Assembly: GCA_041687255.1 (NCBI GenBank)
Contig: JAWLCL010000010.1
Coordinates: 116,701 to 180,700 of the forward strand
Direction of reading: 5' to 3'
From: Mariniphaga sp041687255
Lineage (GTDB): Bacteria; Bacteroidota; Bacteroidia; Bacteroidales; Prolixibacteraceae
DNA length: 64,000 nucleotides
A model generated the notes under the pieces. The model was not told the origin of the DNA, ran no database searches, and saw only the letters and a list, made by a program, of their open reading frames with translations. Position numbers and translations under genes: made by a program. Of this stretch, positions 1 to 8,861 are shown piece after piece (the stretch's first letter is position 1; each line of letters opens with the position of its first letter).

Positions 1-1950
1 AATTTGCTGAAAGAATCGAAACGGATTTCGAAAATTAAAGAGGCGCCTACTTTTGAAAATACCATGTTCCCGTTCCTGATGGAGGCAGATAAACTTGTAA
101 CGGTTATAACATATGCCTATAATCTGAACAGCGCAAACACCAATGAAGCAATCCAGGAGGCTACACAAAAAATAGAAAAAAGGCTGACGTTTGGATTGGC
201 GAAGATGGTTTTCAACAAAAAATTAATCAAACGCATAAAAGTTCTTTACGACAACCGGGCGCATCTGCCCACCATCAGTCAAAAGGCTGCTGTTGAAGTA
301 ATTTACACCACTTATTTTGAAGACTTCAGTGAACTGGGTTTCTTCAGGAAATTAAAATATGCGCTGTTAACTGTAAAGGGCTCAAACCTCTCCAGTAAAT
401 TCTCCAAAAATCTTTTGGACGAAAACAATGCTTACGAGCTGCATATTACGAATCAAGATGAGCTGGCAGGTATTCCGCACCTGGCAGTAGAGGCAGCAGC
501 AGAAACTGCCAGGAAGAAAGAAAAAGAAGGATGGATTTTTACACTTCACGAACCAAGTATGACTCCGTTACTCAATTATGCACAGAACAGGGATATACGT
601 GAAAAGATATACCGGGCTGCTGTATCCAGAGGGAATCATAATGATGATTTGGATAACAAAAACATCATCCGGAAAATTATTGAAATGCGAATAAAAACTT
701 CCCAACTGCTGGGTTACGAGACGTATGCCCATTATGCTCTTAAAAACCGGATGGCTTCAACACCCGAAAAGGTAAATCAATTTATACAGGAGCTGACTGC
801 TGCAGTAAAGCCTTATGCTGAAAAGGAAGTTGAAGAAATAAAAGATTATATGGCCGCTGAAGGATTAAATGAGGAACCGCAGCAATGGGATTATTCGTAT
901 TACACTAAAAAACTGAAAGAGGAACGCTTCGGTTATAATGAGGAGGAAACAAGACCTTATTTTGAACTGAACAACGTAAAACAAGGGGTTTTCGATCTGG
1001 CAACCACGCTTTATGGAATTACATTTCGAAAGAATGACGCTATTCAGGTTTACCATGAAGATGTGGAAGTATTTGAAGTGTTCGACGAGGACAGCAGTTT
1101 TTTAGGCATCCTCTACCTCGATTTTTTTCCACGCGAAGGGAAAAGTGCCGGTGCCTGGAATACCATCTTTAATAATCAGAAAATATTGAACGGGGAAAAC
1201 ATCAGGCCGCACACCCTGATTGTTACAAATTTTACCAAACCTACCGAAAATAATCCGGCGCTTTTAACTTTTGGGGAGGTGGATACTTTTATACATGAAT
1301 TTGGCCATGCGTTGCACATGCTTTTTTCGAATGTGGATTATGCTTTTATCGGCTCCTGGAATGTGTATTGGGACTTTATTGAATTGCCATCGCAAATAAT
1401 GGAAAACTGGACTATGGAAAAAGAGTGGATAACTCAGTGGGCAAAACATTTCAAAAGCGGTGAGAAAATTCCGGATGAACTGCTGGACAAGATTATTTCG
1501 GGAAAGAATTATTTTTCAGGAATACAGCAGTTTAACTGGCTTAGCCTGGATAAACTGGATATGGATTGGCATCTATTAAAGGAATTTCCAGGTGAAGGAG
1601 TAAAAGAATTTGAGGTGCAAACAACAAAGGAATATAATTCTTTCTTCCCATTAATAGAAGAGGCCTGCATGAGCACTAATTTTGGTCACATTTTTGCCGG
1701 AGGATATGCGGCAGGATATTACAGTTATCACTGGGCAAATGTGTTGGATGCCGATGCCTTTGTTCTGTTTAAGGAGAATGGCATTTTCGATAGAGCAACA
1801 GCCGCTTCTTTCCGGAAAAACATTTTGGAGAAAGGGGCATCAGAACATCCCATGGTGCTTTATAAGCGATTCAGGGGAAAAGAGCCATCAATTGATGCCA
1901 TGCTTATACGAAGCGGGTTTACTCCAAGTCCTGCAGTTGCCAGCTATTGA
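1..1950 (+). CDS. M3-family zinc metallopeptidase (oligopeptidase / peptidyl-dipeptidase Dcp type), 5' end cut by window
   Basis: The reading frame is open from the first base, so the true start lies upstream. About 649 codons are visible, and related peptidases run near 680-700 residues, so only a short N-terminal piece should be missing. The zinc site is HEFGH at about residues 431-435 of the visible frame (bases 1294-1308). The downstream helix DFIELPSQ supplies the third, glutamate, ligand about 25 residues later, as in family M3. Near the C-terminus FAGGYAAGYYSYHWA matches the M3 substrate-binding Tyr/Gly segment. Known family role: cytoplasmic or periplasmic cleavage of short peptides. 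No signal peptide can be judged because the N-terminus is missing. I am sure of the family; Dcp versus oligopeptidase A is not resolved. Confidence 0.93.
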   Translation, partial: NLLKESKRISKIKEAPTFENTMFPFLMEADKLVTVITYAYNLNSANTNEAIQEATQKIEKRLTFGLAKMVFNKKLIKRIKVLYDNRAHLPTISQKAAVEVIYTTYFEDFSELGFFRKLKYALLTVKGSNLSSKFSKNLLDENNAYELHITNQDELAGIPHLAVEAAAETARKKEKEGWIFTLHEPSMTPLLNYAQNRDIREKIYRAAVSRGNHNDDLDNKNIIRKIIEMRIKTSQLLGYETYAHYALKNRMASTPEKVNQFIQELTAAVKPYAEKEVEEIKDYMAAEGLNEEPQQWDYSYYTKKLKEERFGYNEEETRPYFELNNVKQGVFDLATTLYGITFRKNDAIQVYHEDVEVFEVFDEDSSFLGILYLDFFPREGKSAGAWNTIFNNQKILNGENIRPHTLIVTNFTKPTENNPALLTFGEVDTFIHEFGHALHMLFSNVDYAFIGSWNVYWDFIELPSQIMENWTMEKEWITQWAKHFKSGEKIPDELLDKIISGKNYFSGIQQFNWLSLDKLDMDWHLLKEFPGEGVKEFEVQTTKEYNSFFPLIEEACMSTNFGHIFAGGYAAGYYSYHWANVLDADAFVLFKENGIFDRATAASFRKNILEKGASEHPMVLYKRFRGKEPSIDAMLIRSGFTPSPAVASY

Positions 1951-1989
1951 ACAGGTTGATTGCAGCGTGGTCCCGGGCGGCTTTTCTAA

Positions 1990-2044
1990 CTGCAAAGGCA
2001 CAAAGTCGCGAAGAATTGGTTCACGCAAAGGCGCAAAGACGGCG
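1990..2044. repeat. GCAAAGGCRCAAAG low-complexity repeat
   Basis: Two degenerate copies of a GCAAAGGC(A/G)CAAAG unit lie just behind the M3 stop, at about 1992-2005 and 2025-2038. The rest of 1951-2217 shows no gene. Confidence 0.5.
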
Positions 2045-2217
2045 CCGGTTGTGGTTGCGGGGTTCAACAAAACAGCAGAAATATGGAAGAATTTTAAGAA
2101 AAAGTTGGCTAAAAACGGAGCTGTTTTAGTCCGGATTTTTGTTGCAACAATTAGCATTTATTCAAGCTTATATTTCAGGTTATATTCGTAACTTTCTTTA
2201 ACCAATGATAAACTCCT

Positions 2218-2721
2218 ATGAAAAAACTACTAAAACGGGGTACATCAAAAATTACCGGCAGCTTAACGAAAAAAAACATTTTCCTGTTTCTGTTACTTCT
2301 TCTTATAGTCAGCACCAGCTTTTCACAAAATATTTATTCTAAAAAGTTCCTGGAACAATCTTCCATGGAAGAGCTGAATGCTTATTTAAAAGTATCCGGA
2401 AAGAAAAAACAGACAGGTACGATTATGTCAGTTGCCGGACCTGTTACGTTATTGGCCGGGGGCATTATTTTTAATGAACATTGGAATAAAAATGGGGATG
2501 TAAGTTATACAAAAACAGATATAGGTGGTTGGATGATAGTTGCAGGATTTGTTTCAACTATAGTCGGAGTACCAATGTTAATTACGGGTTCATCGCGGGT
2601 TAAAAGAATTACCGGAATAATGAATGCGAAATCAGTATCTTTTGAAATAGGTCCGTGCAGTTTCTGCAATTCACTTGCACAAAACTCCCAGGCCGGAATA
2701 GCATTTAGTTTAAAATTTTAA
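2218..2721 (+). CDS. Small membrane protein of unknown function
   Basis: This is a 167-residue protein with no recognised domain. A basic N-terminus (residues 1-20) precedes a strongly hydrophobic stretch at about 22-36 (FLFLLLLLIVS) ending in SFSQ, which could be a signal peptide or an anchor. Two further hydrophobic glycine-rich segments follow, at about 63-80 (MSVAGPVTLLAGGIIF) and 101-120 (GGWMIVAGFVSTIVGVPMLI). A charged stretch and a short tail with a CSFC motif close the protein. The hairpin of two glycine-rich membrane segments is common in small Bacteroidota envelope proteins of unknown role. It stands alone, with 267 bp upstream and about 150 bp downstream. The ATG at 2218 is the only good start. 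Confidence 0.6.
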   Translation: MKKLLKRGTSKITGSLTKKNIFLFLLLLLIVSTSFSQNIYSKKFLEQSSMEELNAYLKVSGKKKQTGTIMSVAGPVTLLAGGIIFNEHWNKNGDVSYTKTDIGGWMIVAGFVSTIVGVPMLITGSSRVKRITGIMNAKSVSFEIGPCSFCNSLAQNSQAGIAFSLKF

Positions 2722-2878
2722 AATAAGGCTGTTTGATTTTTTTTAATCTGAAAACTGGAAAGATGGGCAACAATGGGTACTTACTGTATTAACTGGCTAT
2801 GAGAATTTCATAGTTTTACGGAAGAAAAACGGTGGATAAAAAACTATTGTATTATGGTTTGAACTAAAAAAGGCAATT

Positions 2879-3445
2879 ATGAAAAAAACAAACCATCTGG
2901 AAAACGAAAATTTAGATCTGAACCATTTTCTAAACCTGATTAAGCCTATACTTTTTATATCATTTTTCCTTTTGAGCATTCAGATTTTTGCACAGCAAGG
3001 AACAAAGCCGAAAAGCTTTGGTATACACGCAGGAATAAACAGCGGCACCCTTAGCGGAGGAACCGGACCAAGTTTTTCTTTACATTATGCATTCCCTTCG
3101 GAGAAAGCTCTGCAACTTGAATCGATGCTCTTTTACGACAGTCACTCAGGAAAGACTTTTTTAACCGGGCACTATCAGGAAAATATAGGATTTGGCCTGG
3201 CGGCTGGTGCAAGAATCAATTTTTTGCCCCAAAAAAACTGGAATCCATCTGTTTTAATTATGCCCGGGATTATTTATAGTTCCGAAACAACCACCCGATA
3301 TGATGGATATGGGAGCAGTGGAATATCGGACGCTCTTTGTCTTGCCTTTTCAAATGCTTTTTTCAGGAAACATATGATAAGTTTAGGGCTCAATCGGGGA
3401 GAAAATATTTTCGCAGCGTATCTGAAATATGGTTTCTGGTTTTGA
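2879..3445 (+). CDS. Small outer-membrane beta-barrel-like protein
   Basis: This 188-residue secreted protein has an unusually long polar N-terminal stretch of about 22 residues, then a hydrophobic core (PILFISFFLLSIQIFAQ) ending in AQ, consistent with signal peptidase I cleavage near residue 40. The mature part alternates polar and hydrophobic residues: a GIHAGINSG opening, paired strands and a final aromatic strand (FAAYLKYGFWF) ending in Phe. That ending is the classic C-terminal signature of an outer-membrane barrel. It is short, so probably an 8-strand barrel. No cargo or partner is evident. The assignment rests on architecture, not on a named family. Confidence 0.6.
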   Translation: MKKTNHLENENLDLNHFLNLIKPILFISFFLLSIQIFAQQGTKPKSFGIHAGINSGTLSGGTGPSFSLHYAFPSEKALQLESMLFYDSHSGKTFLTGHYQENIGFGLAAGARINFLPQKNWNPSVLIMPGIIYSSETTTRYDGYGSSGISDALCLAFSNAFFRKHMISLGLNRGENIFAAYLKYGFWF

Positions 3446-3554
3446 TGAAATATTGAAATATAATTAAACAATTTCCACCGCGTCGTTGGCTGGAGCCTCA
3501 TTGTTGTTTTTAGATAATTACCGGGTACTGTGTCAGGATTTCTGTGATTAGGGG

Positions 3555-3642
3555 GAATTGAGCTGGTGTCTCTCCGTTCACCTGCTCAATTGATGAATTT
3601 TATTCACCAGCTGATCCGTCAGCCGACGGACAGCAGGTGAAC
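3555..3642. repeat. Nested inverted repeats
   Basis: AATTGAGC (3556-3563) pairs with GCTCAATT (3584-3591). GTTCACCTGCT (3576-3586) pairs perfectly with AGCAGGTGAAC (3632-3642). The inner hairpin CCGTC/GACGG lies near 3617-3630. The first two helices overlap and are mutually exclusive, so the segment can adopt alternative folds. Confidence 0.6.
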
Positions 3643-3767
3643 TATCCGCATCCGGCTATGAATCAAACATCCTGTTCGGGGGAAATCATGTTAATCAGGA
3701 GAATCAGGGTGCAGACATTCAGGTAATTATATTAATCAGGCGAATCAAGGTTCAGAAATTGATTATC

Positions 3768-3850
3768 AAAGATTCCATCCCTGCTTTTTTATAGCTGCCC
3801 GGCGACTTCCGGGTGCAATTTCATTAATCAGCTAAAGGGATGGAATCTTT
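3768..3850. repeat. Short inverted-repeat element, copy 1
   Basis: Perfect 15 bp terminal arms: AAAGATTCCATCCCT (3768-3782) and AGGGATGGAATCTTT (3836-3850). The arms enclose a 53-base loop that carries a small CCCGG/CCGGG hairpin. Three relatives lie at 4053, 17138 and 28530. Arm sequences differ between copies but stay complementary within each copy. Confidence 0.75.
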
Positions 3851-3921
3851 TGCGTTACGGAGCTATTGACCTGGTGAGGGTGAACCGGTCAGGGAAAGTT
3901 CACCTGGCTTTGCTTGAGTAC

Positions 3922-4038
3922 CAAAGATCTTTGATTTAGAAAATCAAAGTCCCGGGCGTTCGTGCTTGCTTTCGACTGAGGAACCGTTAGGGAGGCGGGT
4001 GGTTCACCTGTCAGTGTCCTCTGGTCCTGACAGCGTGA
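3922..4038. repeat. Composite palindromic repeat, copy 1
   Basis: The left part has the hairpin CTTTGATTT/AAATCAAAG followed by GTCCCGGGCGTTCGTGCTT. The right part (about 4003-4038) is TTCACCTGTCAG, an ~11-base loop, then CTGACAGCGTGA, which folds on itself. A full copy lies at 13093-13204, and the right part alone at 9855-9890. Confidence 0.7.
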
Positions 4039-4052
4039 TCAAAATATATCCT

Positions 4053-4134
4053 AAGGATGCCATCCCTGCTTTTTTCCATGGATGTGCAAAAGATTAACAG
4101 CAGAGATTTTATCAGGGATAGGGATGGCATCCTT
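4053..4134. repeat. Short inverted-repeat element, copy 2
   Basis: Perfect 15 bp arms: AAGGATGCCATCCCT (4053-4067) and AGGGATGGCATCCTT (4120-4134). The interior resembles copy 3 (17138-17219) across most of its length, including a conserved GATTAAC(A/C)GCAGAG stretch. Confidence 0.75.
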
Positions 4135-4176
4135 CTGGCGATGGGAAGATATTATTTAAGAAGATCTGAAATTTAT

Positions 4177-4215
4177 TTTAAGATAATCTGAAATGTCACT
4201 TCATATTATCTTAAA
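4177..4215. repeat. 11 bp inverted repeat at the edge of a truncated gene
   Basis: TTTAAGATAAT (4177-4187) and ATTATCTTAAA (4205-4215) are perfect complements around a 17-base spacer. The right arm ends exactly where the open frame of the DUF4143 remnant begins. Confidence 0.6.
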
Positions 4216-4676
4216 TTTGTGGTATATCCCCTTATTCCCGCAACATGGGAAAACGATTAATAAAATCACCAAAACTTTATTTTTGCGATAACGTCCTGGT
4301 TTCTTCCCTTTTGAATATCGATTCATTACCTTCTCTTGAGAATTCTTTGTTTTTGGGCAGTATATGGGAAAATTTTGTGTTCACAGAATTAATAAAGGAA
4401 GGATTTATTCCTGGTAAAAACTTGTTTTTCTACCGGGATCAAAATGGGGTCGAAATTGATTTCATTATAGAAAAAGGAGGCATCATTTATCTGGTGGAGG
4501 CTAAATACAGTGAGCGTCCAAGGGTTGAAAAAATAAATTTACAAAAAGTGGCTCCTCTCTTTAAAACGGATGTGGTTTCAATGGTGGCCTGTAATGTACA
4601 GGAAAGGGGAATAATTAACCTGAAACATTTTTCGCTGTATAATCCTCTTTTTGGATTTGATTTCGATGCAATGTGA
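4215..4676 (+). pseudogene. C-terminal remnant of an AAA-DUF4143 ATPase
   Basis: The stretch encodes the C-terminal DUF4143 part only. Visible motifs are GKRLIKSPKLYFCDN, the LFLGSIWENFVFTELIK helix, and a PD-(D/E)XK-like core with EIDFII and LVEAK at about residues 65-85 counted from the ATG at 4245. Intact family members are about 380-420 residues and carry an N-terminal P-loop ATPase domain, which is absent here. Family-like codons (ISPYSRN) continue upstream of the ATG to about 4224. The frame is closed by a stop at 4212-4214, at the end of an 11 bp inverted repeat. That points to a deletion or rearrangement, not a short native gene. A 143-residue protein could still be made from the ATG. 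Confidence 0.75.
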
Positions 4677-5223
4677 TGTTAATCTAACTGGTGGAAGGAT
4701 CTAAAGGTTGGCATGATTAAGGAACTGCCGGATGATGGGTTATCAGAATGTATCAGGAGAAGGAACAAATATTCCCTTTAAGTCCCGGAGCCTGGATATA
4801 GGACAATATGATGTGCAGGATTTAAAGGTTCAAAATAGGAAATCCCTGATGCAAACAAGTTGAAGCAATCTGTTACGGGTGGCAGGAATATTCCTTATAA
4901 ATTCTTTTAAAGTAAAAGATATTTGTGCAGGGCCACTGCCATTATCAACAGATTGCCGCGCTCACCATAATATCAACACCGCTGGCACAGATTAAGCTGC
5001 AATGTGTGTTTGAAGGGTTGTTTTTCAAAGGAACACCGCCCGCAATGACGATAATGAGGATGGAATCCTGTTCAAAATAAAGAACCGCTATTTAAAAACA
5101 ACCTTTCAGGTTTAATTATCGTATAAATCCGGTCAGCTATAAGATCCTTATTTTAATATGGATGAATTGTTTGTTGTTTGATCATGCTTTTGGAATGAGG
5201 TGAACTCAATCAATCTTAAAAAA
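4677..5223. other. Intergenic region, nothing clear
   Basis: No gene is recognised. It contains a lone AGGATGGAATCCT palindrome (5057-5069) that matches one arm of the inverted-repeat elements but has no partner arm nearby. Stops occur in all frames, so it may be decayed coding DNA linked to the DUF4143 remnant. Confidence 0.4.
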
Positions 5224-5724
5224 ATGAACATGAATAAGTTAAATTTCATGGGGATAGGACCAAAAATTGGTGGAATAATCCTCCCGTGGTTAGCAGTTAC
5301 CATTTTCATATCAATGAAGTTTGAAGTAACATTTGCTTATTCTAAAGGTGCAGAAGGAATTCCCTTCTTCTTCGGTCTTTTTCTGGTAATAATGGGTTCC
5401 ATGCTTTACTTTTTTACGGTACCATCTTTACTCAAGGGACTGAAAGAGACTAAGCTTATTACGGCAGGAGCTTTTTACCTGTGTTGTAATCCACTTTATT
5501 CATCAATAATTGTATTTATAATACCCGGGATTTCTTTAATGATGAATTCGTGGCTTGTTCTGACAACAAGTATCGTTGGATTTATTCTTCTTAAGATTTT
5601 CATAAAAAGTGAATATGTTGAAATGGAAAAGTTCTTTGGAGAAGATTATAAAAAATACAAAACGGAGACACCTGAGTTTTTGCCTTTCCCAGTAAAGAAG
5701 TGGTTCAAAAAAACAGAATCATAA
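5224..5724 (+). CDS. Integral-membrane methyltransferase of the isoprenylcysteine / phospholipid methyltransferase type
   Basis: This is a 166-residue protein with about four hydrophobic segments. The C-terminal third has the ICMT/PEMT pattern: CCNPLYSSI (equivalent to the RNPxY region), then E..MEKFFGEDYKKYK and FLPF. The last segments (EKxFGxxYxxYxxxxPxFLPF) are the part that clamps SAM in this fold. Family members methylate small or lipid-linked substrates at the inner membrane; the substrate here cannot be told. An upstream GTG (5200) is possible, but the ATG at 5224 after an A-run fits Bacteroidota starts better. CC replaces the more usual R just before NP, which may affect SAM binding. 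Confidence 0.7.
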   Translation: MNMNKLNFMGIGPKIGGIILPWLAVTIFISMKFEVTFAYSKGAEGIPFFFGLFLVIMGSMLYFFTVPSLLKGLKETKLITAGAFYLCCNPLYSSIIVFIIPGISLMMNSWLVLTTSIVGFILLKIFIKSEYVEMEKFFGEDYKKYKTETPEFLPFPVKKWFKKTES

Positions 5725-5831
5725 AATAATATCATAAACTGATTTAGAATAGTCAGTAAGGTGAAAAATTTTAATACAGCTATGGTATTTTAAATGGGCA
5801 CGAGGGTGATAAAGTGATTACATGGTAACAA

Positions 5832-7094
5832 ATGGAAGAGAAGATAACAGATATTGATGTCGGTTATGCTCTTGAAATCGTTAACCGAATCTGTGATAGA
5901 GTTGGCCCTGGTTTACCTGGTAGTTCAAAAGAAAGAGAACGGGCGGAAATTATTGAAAGGGAATTGAAATTGCATTTGGGTGAAGAAAATGTTTTGGTTG
6001 AAAAATTCATCGTTTCTCCATTTGCATTCGTAAGCACCTACCGGGTGAGTGCTGTTTTCATGGTTATTGCTGTATTGTTCAATACAGCAGCAGGTTTCTT
6101 TTCCGGGGTATTTCCATTGATAAGCTCCATGGCAGCTTTTCTTTTTTCTTTATTATCTCCGTTAATTTTTATTCTTGAATTTATATTAGGTTATAAAGTA
6201 ACCGATCCGTTTTTCAGGAAAGAGGAATCTGTTAACGTGATTGGGACATTCCGGAAGCCTGGAGCTAAGAACGTTAAACGTCTGCTTATAATAAGTGGTC
6301 ATCATGACAGCGCACCTGAAAATACATGGCTTCGCTATTCAGGTTATGGTTTATTTTTCCTCTCAGGAACCTTCTTAATAAGCTTTATTGTACTGCCGTT
6401 CATGAGCATAATTCAGCTGACTGGTATTATTTCCGGCAACTTACAGTTATTAAGTTTAGGAACCGTTGGATGGATTGTGCTTTTCTATCCGATACTGCCA
6501 TCAGTTGTATTTGGGATAACCTTTGTTAAGGGAAGGAAAAACAGTGGGAATGTTCCGGGGGCGGCAGATAATCTCTCTGCATGCAGCCTGGTAATTGCGA
6601 TGTGCAGATTTTTGGTAGTGAATCCCTCGTATGTTCCAAACGATACTGAAATCCGTTTTATAACTTTTGGCAGTGAAGAAGCAGGATGCCGGGGTTCAGG
6701 GTACTATGTTGAAAATCATCTGGATGAACTGAAACAGCTGGATGTACGGATGCTCAACTATGAAACAGTAGTTTATCCGGAAATAACAATATTGACTTCG
6801 GATGTAAACGGAACTGTTAAAAACGCTGCCGAACTTATTGAAAGTCTTGTGTCAGCTGCAAAACGTGCAGAAGTACCCTTTCGATTGAAGCCAGCTATGC
6901 CTGGGGTTTCAAACGACTCGGGACCTTTCAGTAAGGCAGGGCTTAAAGCTGTAACATTGCTTCCCTTTAAGATGCCACAGCAACTGGTTGCGTTTTATCA
7001 CCAAAAGTGGGATACACCTGATAAATTAACTGTGGAGCCCTTTTTAAATGTTTTAAAATTAACATTAGAGTGGATACGAAATGGAGGTGAATAA
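5832..7094 (+). CDS. Membrane-embedded M28-family zinc aminopeptidase
   Basis: This 420-residue protein combines M28 metal ligands with membrane segments. Visible ligands are H157-x-D159 (GHHDS), the bridging D246 (GAADN), the catalytic/ligand pair E282-E283 (GSEEAG) and H390 (FYHQKWDT), all conserved in order. Two to three hydrophobic stretches lie at about residues 65-125, and a second group at about 175-235 sits between the HxD and D-N motifs, inside the peptidase fold. Most M28 enzymes are soluble or secreted, so this arrangement puts the active site at the membrane surface. Expected activity is removal of N-terminal residues from peptides. The next gene starts 17 bp downstream. Confidence 0.85.
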   Translation: MEEKITDIDVGYALEIVNRICDRVGPGLPGSSKERERAEIIERELKLHLGEENVLVEKFIVSPFAFVSTYRVSAVFMVIAVLFNTAAGFFSGVFPLISSMAAFLFSLLSPLIFILEFILGYKVTDPFFRKEESVNVIGTFRKPGAKNVKRLLIISGHHDSAPENTWLRYSGYGLFFLSGTFLISFIVLPFMSIIQLTGIISGNLQLLSLGTVGWIVLFYPILPSVVFGITFVKGRKNSGNVPGAADNLSACSLVIAMCRFLVVNPSYVPNDTEIRFITFGSEEAGCRGSGYYVENHLDELKQLDVRMLNYETVVYPEITILTSDVNGTVKNAAELIESLVSAAKRAEVPFRLKPAMPGVSNDSGPFSKAGLKAVTLLPFKMPQQLVAFYHQKWDTPDKLTVEPFLNVLKLTLEWIRNGGE

Positions 7095-7111
7095 TCAGCT
7101 AAACAATAAAA

Positions 7112-7564
7112 TTGAATTTAAAACATAAATATCAACCATCAGAGCCGTGTTCGTGCGAAATTTGTAAAAGTTATTGCTTACGACCGGGTTGGTGGACAAT
7201 TGATGAAGCTGAAAAAGCAATTGACTCGGGATTAGCCGGAAGGATGATGCTGGAGATTTATCCTGAGTATGACTTTGGGGTTCTGTCACCTGCATTTAAG
7301 GGGAATGAATCGTACTATGCCTTGCAACTGTTCTCCAAAAATGGTTGCACGTTTTTTTAAAACGGATTATGTGAATTATTTGGTTCCGGATTACAGCCGT
7401 TGGAATGCAGATTTTCTCGTCACGACAGAAAAGGGGAAGGAATAAAATGTCATTTGGATATTGAGAAAACCTGGAAATCAATTAAAGGACAAAAGTTGAT
7501 TGTAAAATGGGGAAACAGGATTGGATTTTGGCAGAAACAAGGTTTTAAATTAATAGAAAAGTAA
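7112..7564 (+). pseudogene. Conserved cysteine-rich protein interrupted by one in-frame TAA
   Basis: The frame from 7112 (TTG start) reads EPCSCEICKSYCLRPGWWT, an MMLEIYPEYDFGVLSPAFKG core, then NGCTFF and a TAA at 7358-7360. The same frame continues without further stops for 67 codons: NGLCELFGSGLQPLECRFSRHD, KCHLDIEKTWKSIKGQKL and VKWGNRIGFWQ, ending at 7562-7564. From memory, intact relatives have CTFLKDNLCELH-type sequence here, with a lysine where the stop falls. A single AAA-to-TAA change in a T7-A4 run explains it. Multiple Cys and Cys/His motifs suggest a metal or Fe-S cluster. The family function is unknown to me. Sequencing error in the homopolymer context or readthrough are alternatives. 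Confidence 0.7.
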
Positions 7565-7840
7565 ATCATGATTAACAACTACTTCTGAAAAACAGATTTT
7601 AAAATAATGACAAAATTTATTACTTTTTTCTACCTTTATATCCATTAAAATGATTGGATGTTTATTCTTAATTCGGATATTGTTCTGTAATCAATCTGTA
7701 CTTTTTGTATGGATTGTAGCTCTGTTTTTCTCAGATATTACTTTGAGAGAATTTTTCCATTAATTAATTTAATTTTTTAATCTGCATACAATGATGAAAG
7801 TATTGTGATGCTTTTCGTGTATGCAAAAAAATAGAAGGAA

Positions 7841-8611
7841 ATGAGCAACGAAAAACAAACAATTCACGAATTTGACCTGAATATTATTTATGATTTTTTT
7901 TCAAATACAGAACGTCAAGGTCCCGGGAGTCCCGAAGAAACGCTTAAAGCATTAAGGTTTATAGACGGTCTTACCAGTAAATCCAAAATTGCCGATATTG
8001 GTTGTGGAACAGGTGGTCAATCTATGGTATTGGGAGAAAATACTCCCTGTGAAATTATTGGTGTTGATGCCTGGCCCGATTTTATAAAGCAATTCAACCG
8101 AAATGCCCAAAATAAAAATCTTCAGGATAGAGTGAAAGGCATTGTTGGTAATATGGAAAATCTTCCGTTTCAGGAAGAAGAATTCGACCTGATTTGGTCG
8201 GAAGGTGCGATTTATCACATTGGATTTGAGCGGGGACTGAATGAGTGGAGGAAATTTCTGAAACAAGGCGGATATATCGCAGTTACAGAAAATACCTGGT
8301 TTAGCGAAGAGCGACCTGCCGAAATTCAGGATTTTTGGCAAAAAGCCTATCCCGAAATAGATACTATCTCAAATAAGGTTGCTCAAATGCAAAAAGCAGG
8401 CTATCTTCCTGTTGCCACTTATGTCTTGCCCGAAAGTATCTGGACAGACTATTATAATTGGCAAACATTGAGACGGGAATCCTTTCTGAAAAAATATGAC
8501 GGTAACAATTCCATAAAAGAATTTGTCGCATCCATGCAATATGAGGCAGAGTTATATTCCAAATATAAAGAATATTATGGCTATATGTTTTATATCGGAA
8601 AGAAGATTTAA
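7841..8611 (+). CDS. Class I SAM-dependent methyltransferase
   Basis: This 256-residue soluble protein has a Rossmann-like methyltransferase core. Motif I (IADIGCGTGGQSM) lies at about residues 48-60, motif II acidic (IIGVDAWPDFI) at about 75-85, and the post-I/motif IV stretch (FDLIWSEGAIYHIGFE) at about 113-130. The C-terminal half resembles small-molecule or arsenite-like methyltransferases, but no substrate motif is diagnostic. It stands alone, with 276 bp upstream without a gene and an intrinsic terminator 50 bp downstream. The ATG at 7841 follows GGAA and is the natural start. Confidence 0.8.
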   Translation: MSNEKQTIHEFDLNIIYDFFSNTERQGPGSPEETLKALRFIDGLTSKSKIADIGCGTGGQSMVLGENTPCEIIGVDAWPDFIKQFNRNAQNKNLQDRVKGIVGNMENLPFQEEEFDLIWSEGAIYHIGFERGLNEWRKFLKQGGYIAVTENTWFSEERPAEIQDFWQKAYPEIDTISNKVAQMQKAGYLPVATYVLPESIWTDYYNWQTLRRESFLKKYDGNNSIKEFVASMQYEAELYSKYKEYYGYMFYIGKKI

Positions 8612-8660
8612 AGTGTGGTGAAATCAGCCATAAATACGGCTTTGATTAAATGTAAACTGA

Positions 8661-8704
8661 AAAATCCTTTCGTGCGTTATCCTTTACGCGTGAAAGGATT
8701 TTTT
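8661..8704 (+). terminator. Intrinsic terminator after the methyltransferase
   Basis: AAAATCCTTTC (8661-8671) pairs with GAAAGGATTTT, with an extended GC-containing top and a T-run following. It fits a Rho-independent terminator for the gene ending at 8611. Confidence 0.75.
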
Positions 8705-8861
8705 GCAGATGGGAATGGCATCTTTAGATTCGCCTAGCTTTCCAGTCCGGAGGGAGGGGTGAGGGCCGCTTCTGCTGTTGGTGCGCCCGTCATAAATACA
8801 GGGGTTTTTGCCGGCGCGTGGCAATTAGAGTTCTGGGTGGATGCATTGTTAACTGATCCGG

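Larger units (their letters stand above)
3446..4214. other. Repeat-rich intergenic block without genes
   Basis: No convincing reading frame is seen over about 770 bases. It holds nested hairpins (3555-3642), a tandem pair of 25-mers (3691-3715 and 3732-3756), two inverted-repeat elements (3768-3850 and 4053-4134), a composite palindromic repeat (3922-4038) and an 11 bp inverted repeat (4177-4215). Related sequence recurs elsewhere in the window, so this looks like a landing area for short non-coding repeats. Confidence 0.7.

Noticed and set aside
1682..2191. 169-codon frame overlapping the M3 peptidase end
   Set aside because: It lies mostly in another frame of a well-supported gene and runs into a repeat.
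5057..5069. Single AGGATGGAATCCT palindrome
   Set aside because: It matches one arm of the inverted-repeat elements but no second arm is found within 100 bases, so it is not counted as a copy.
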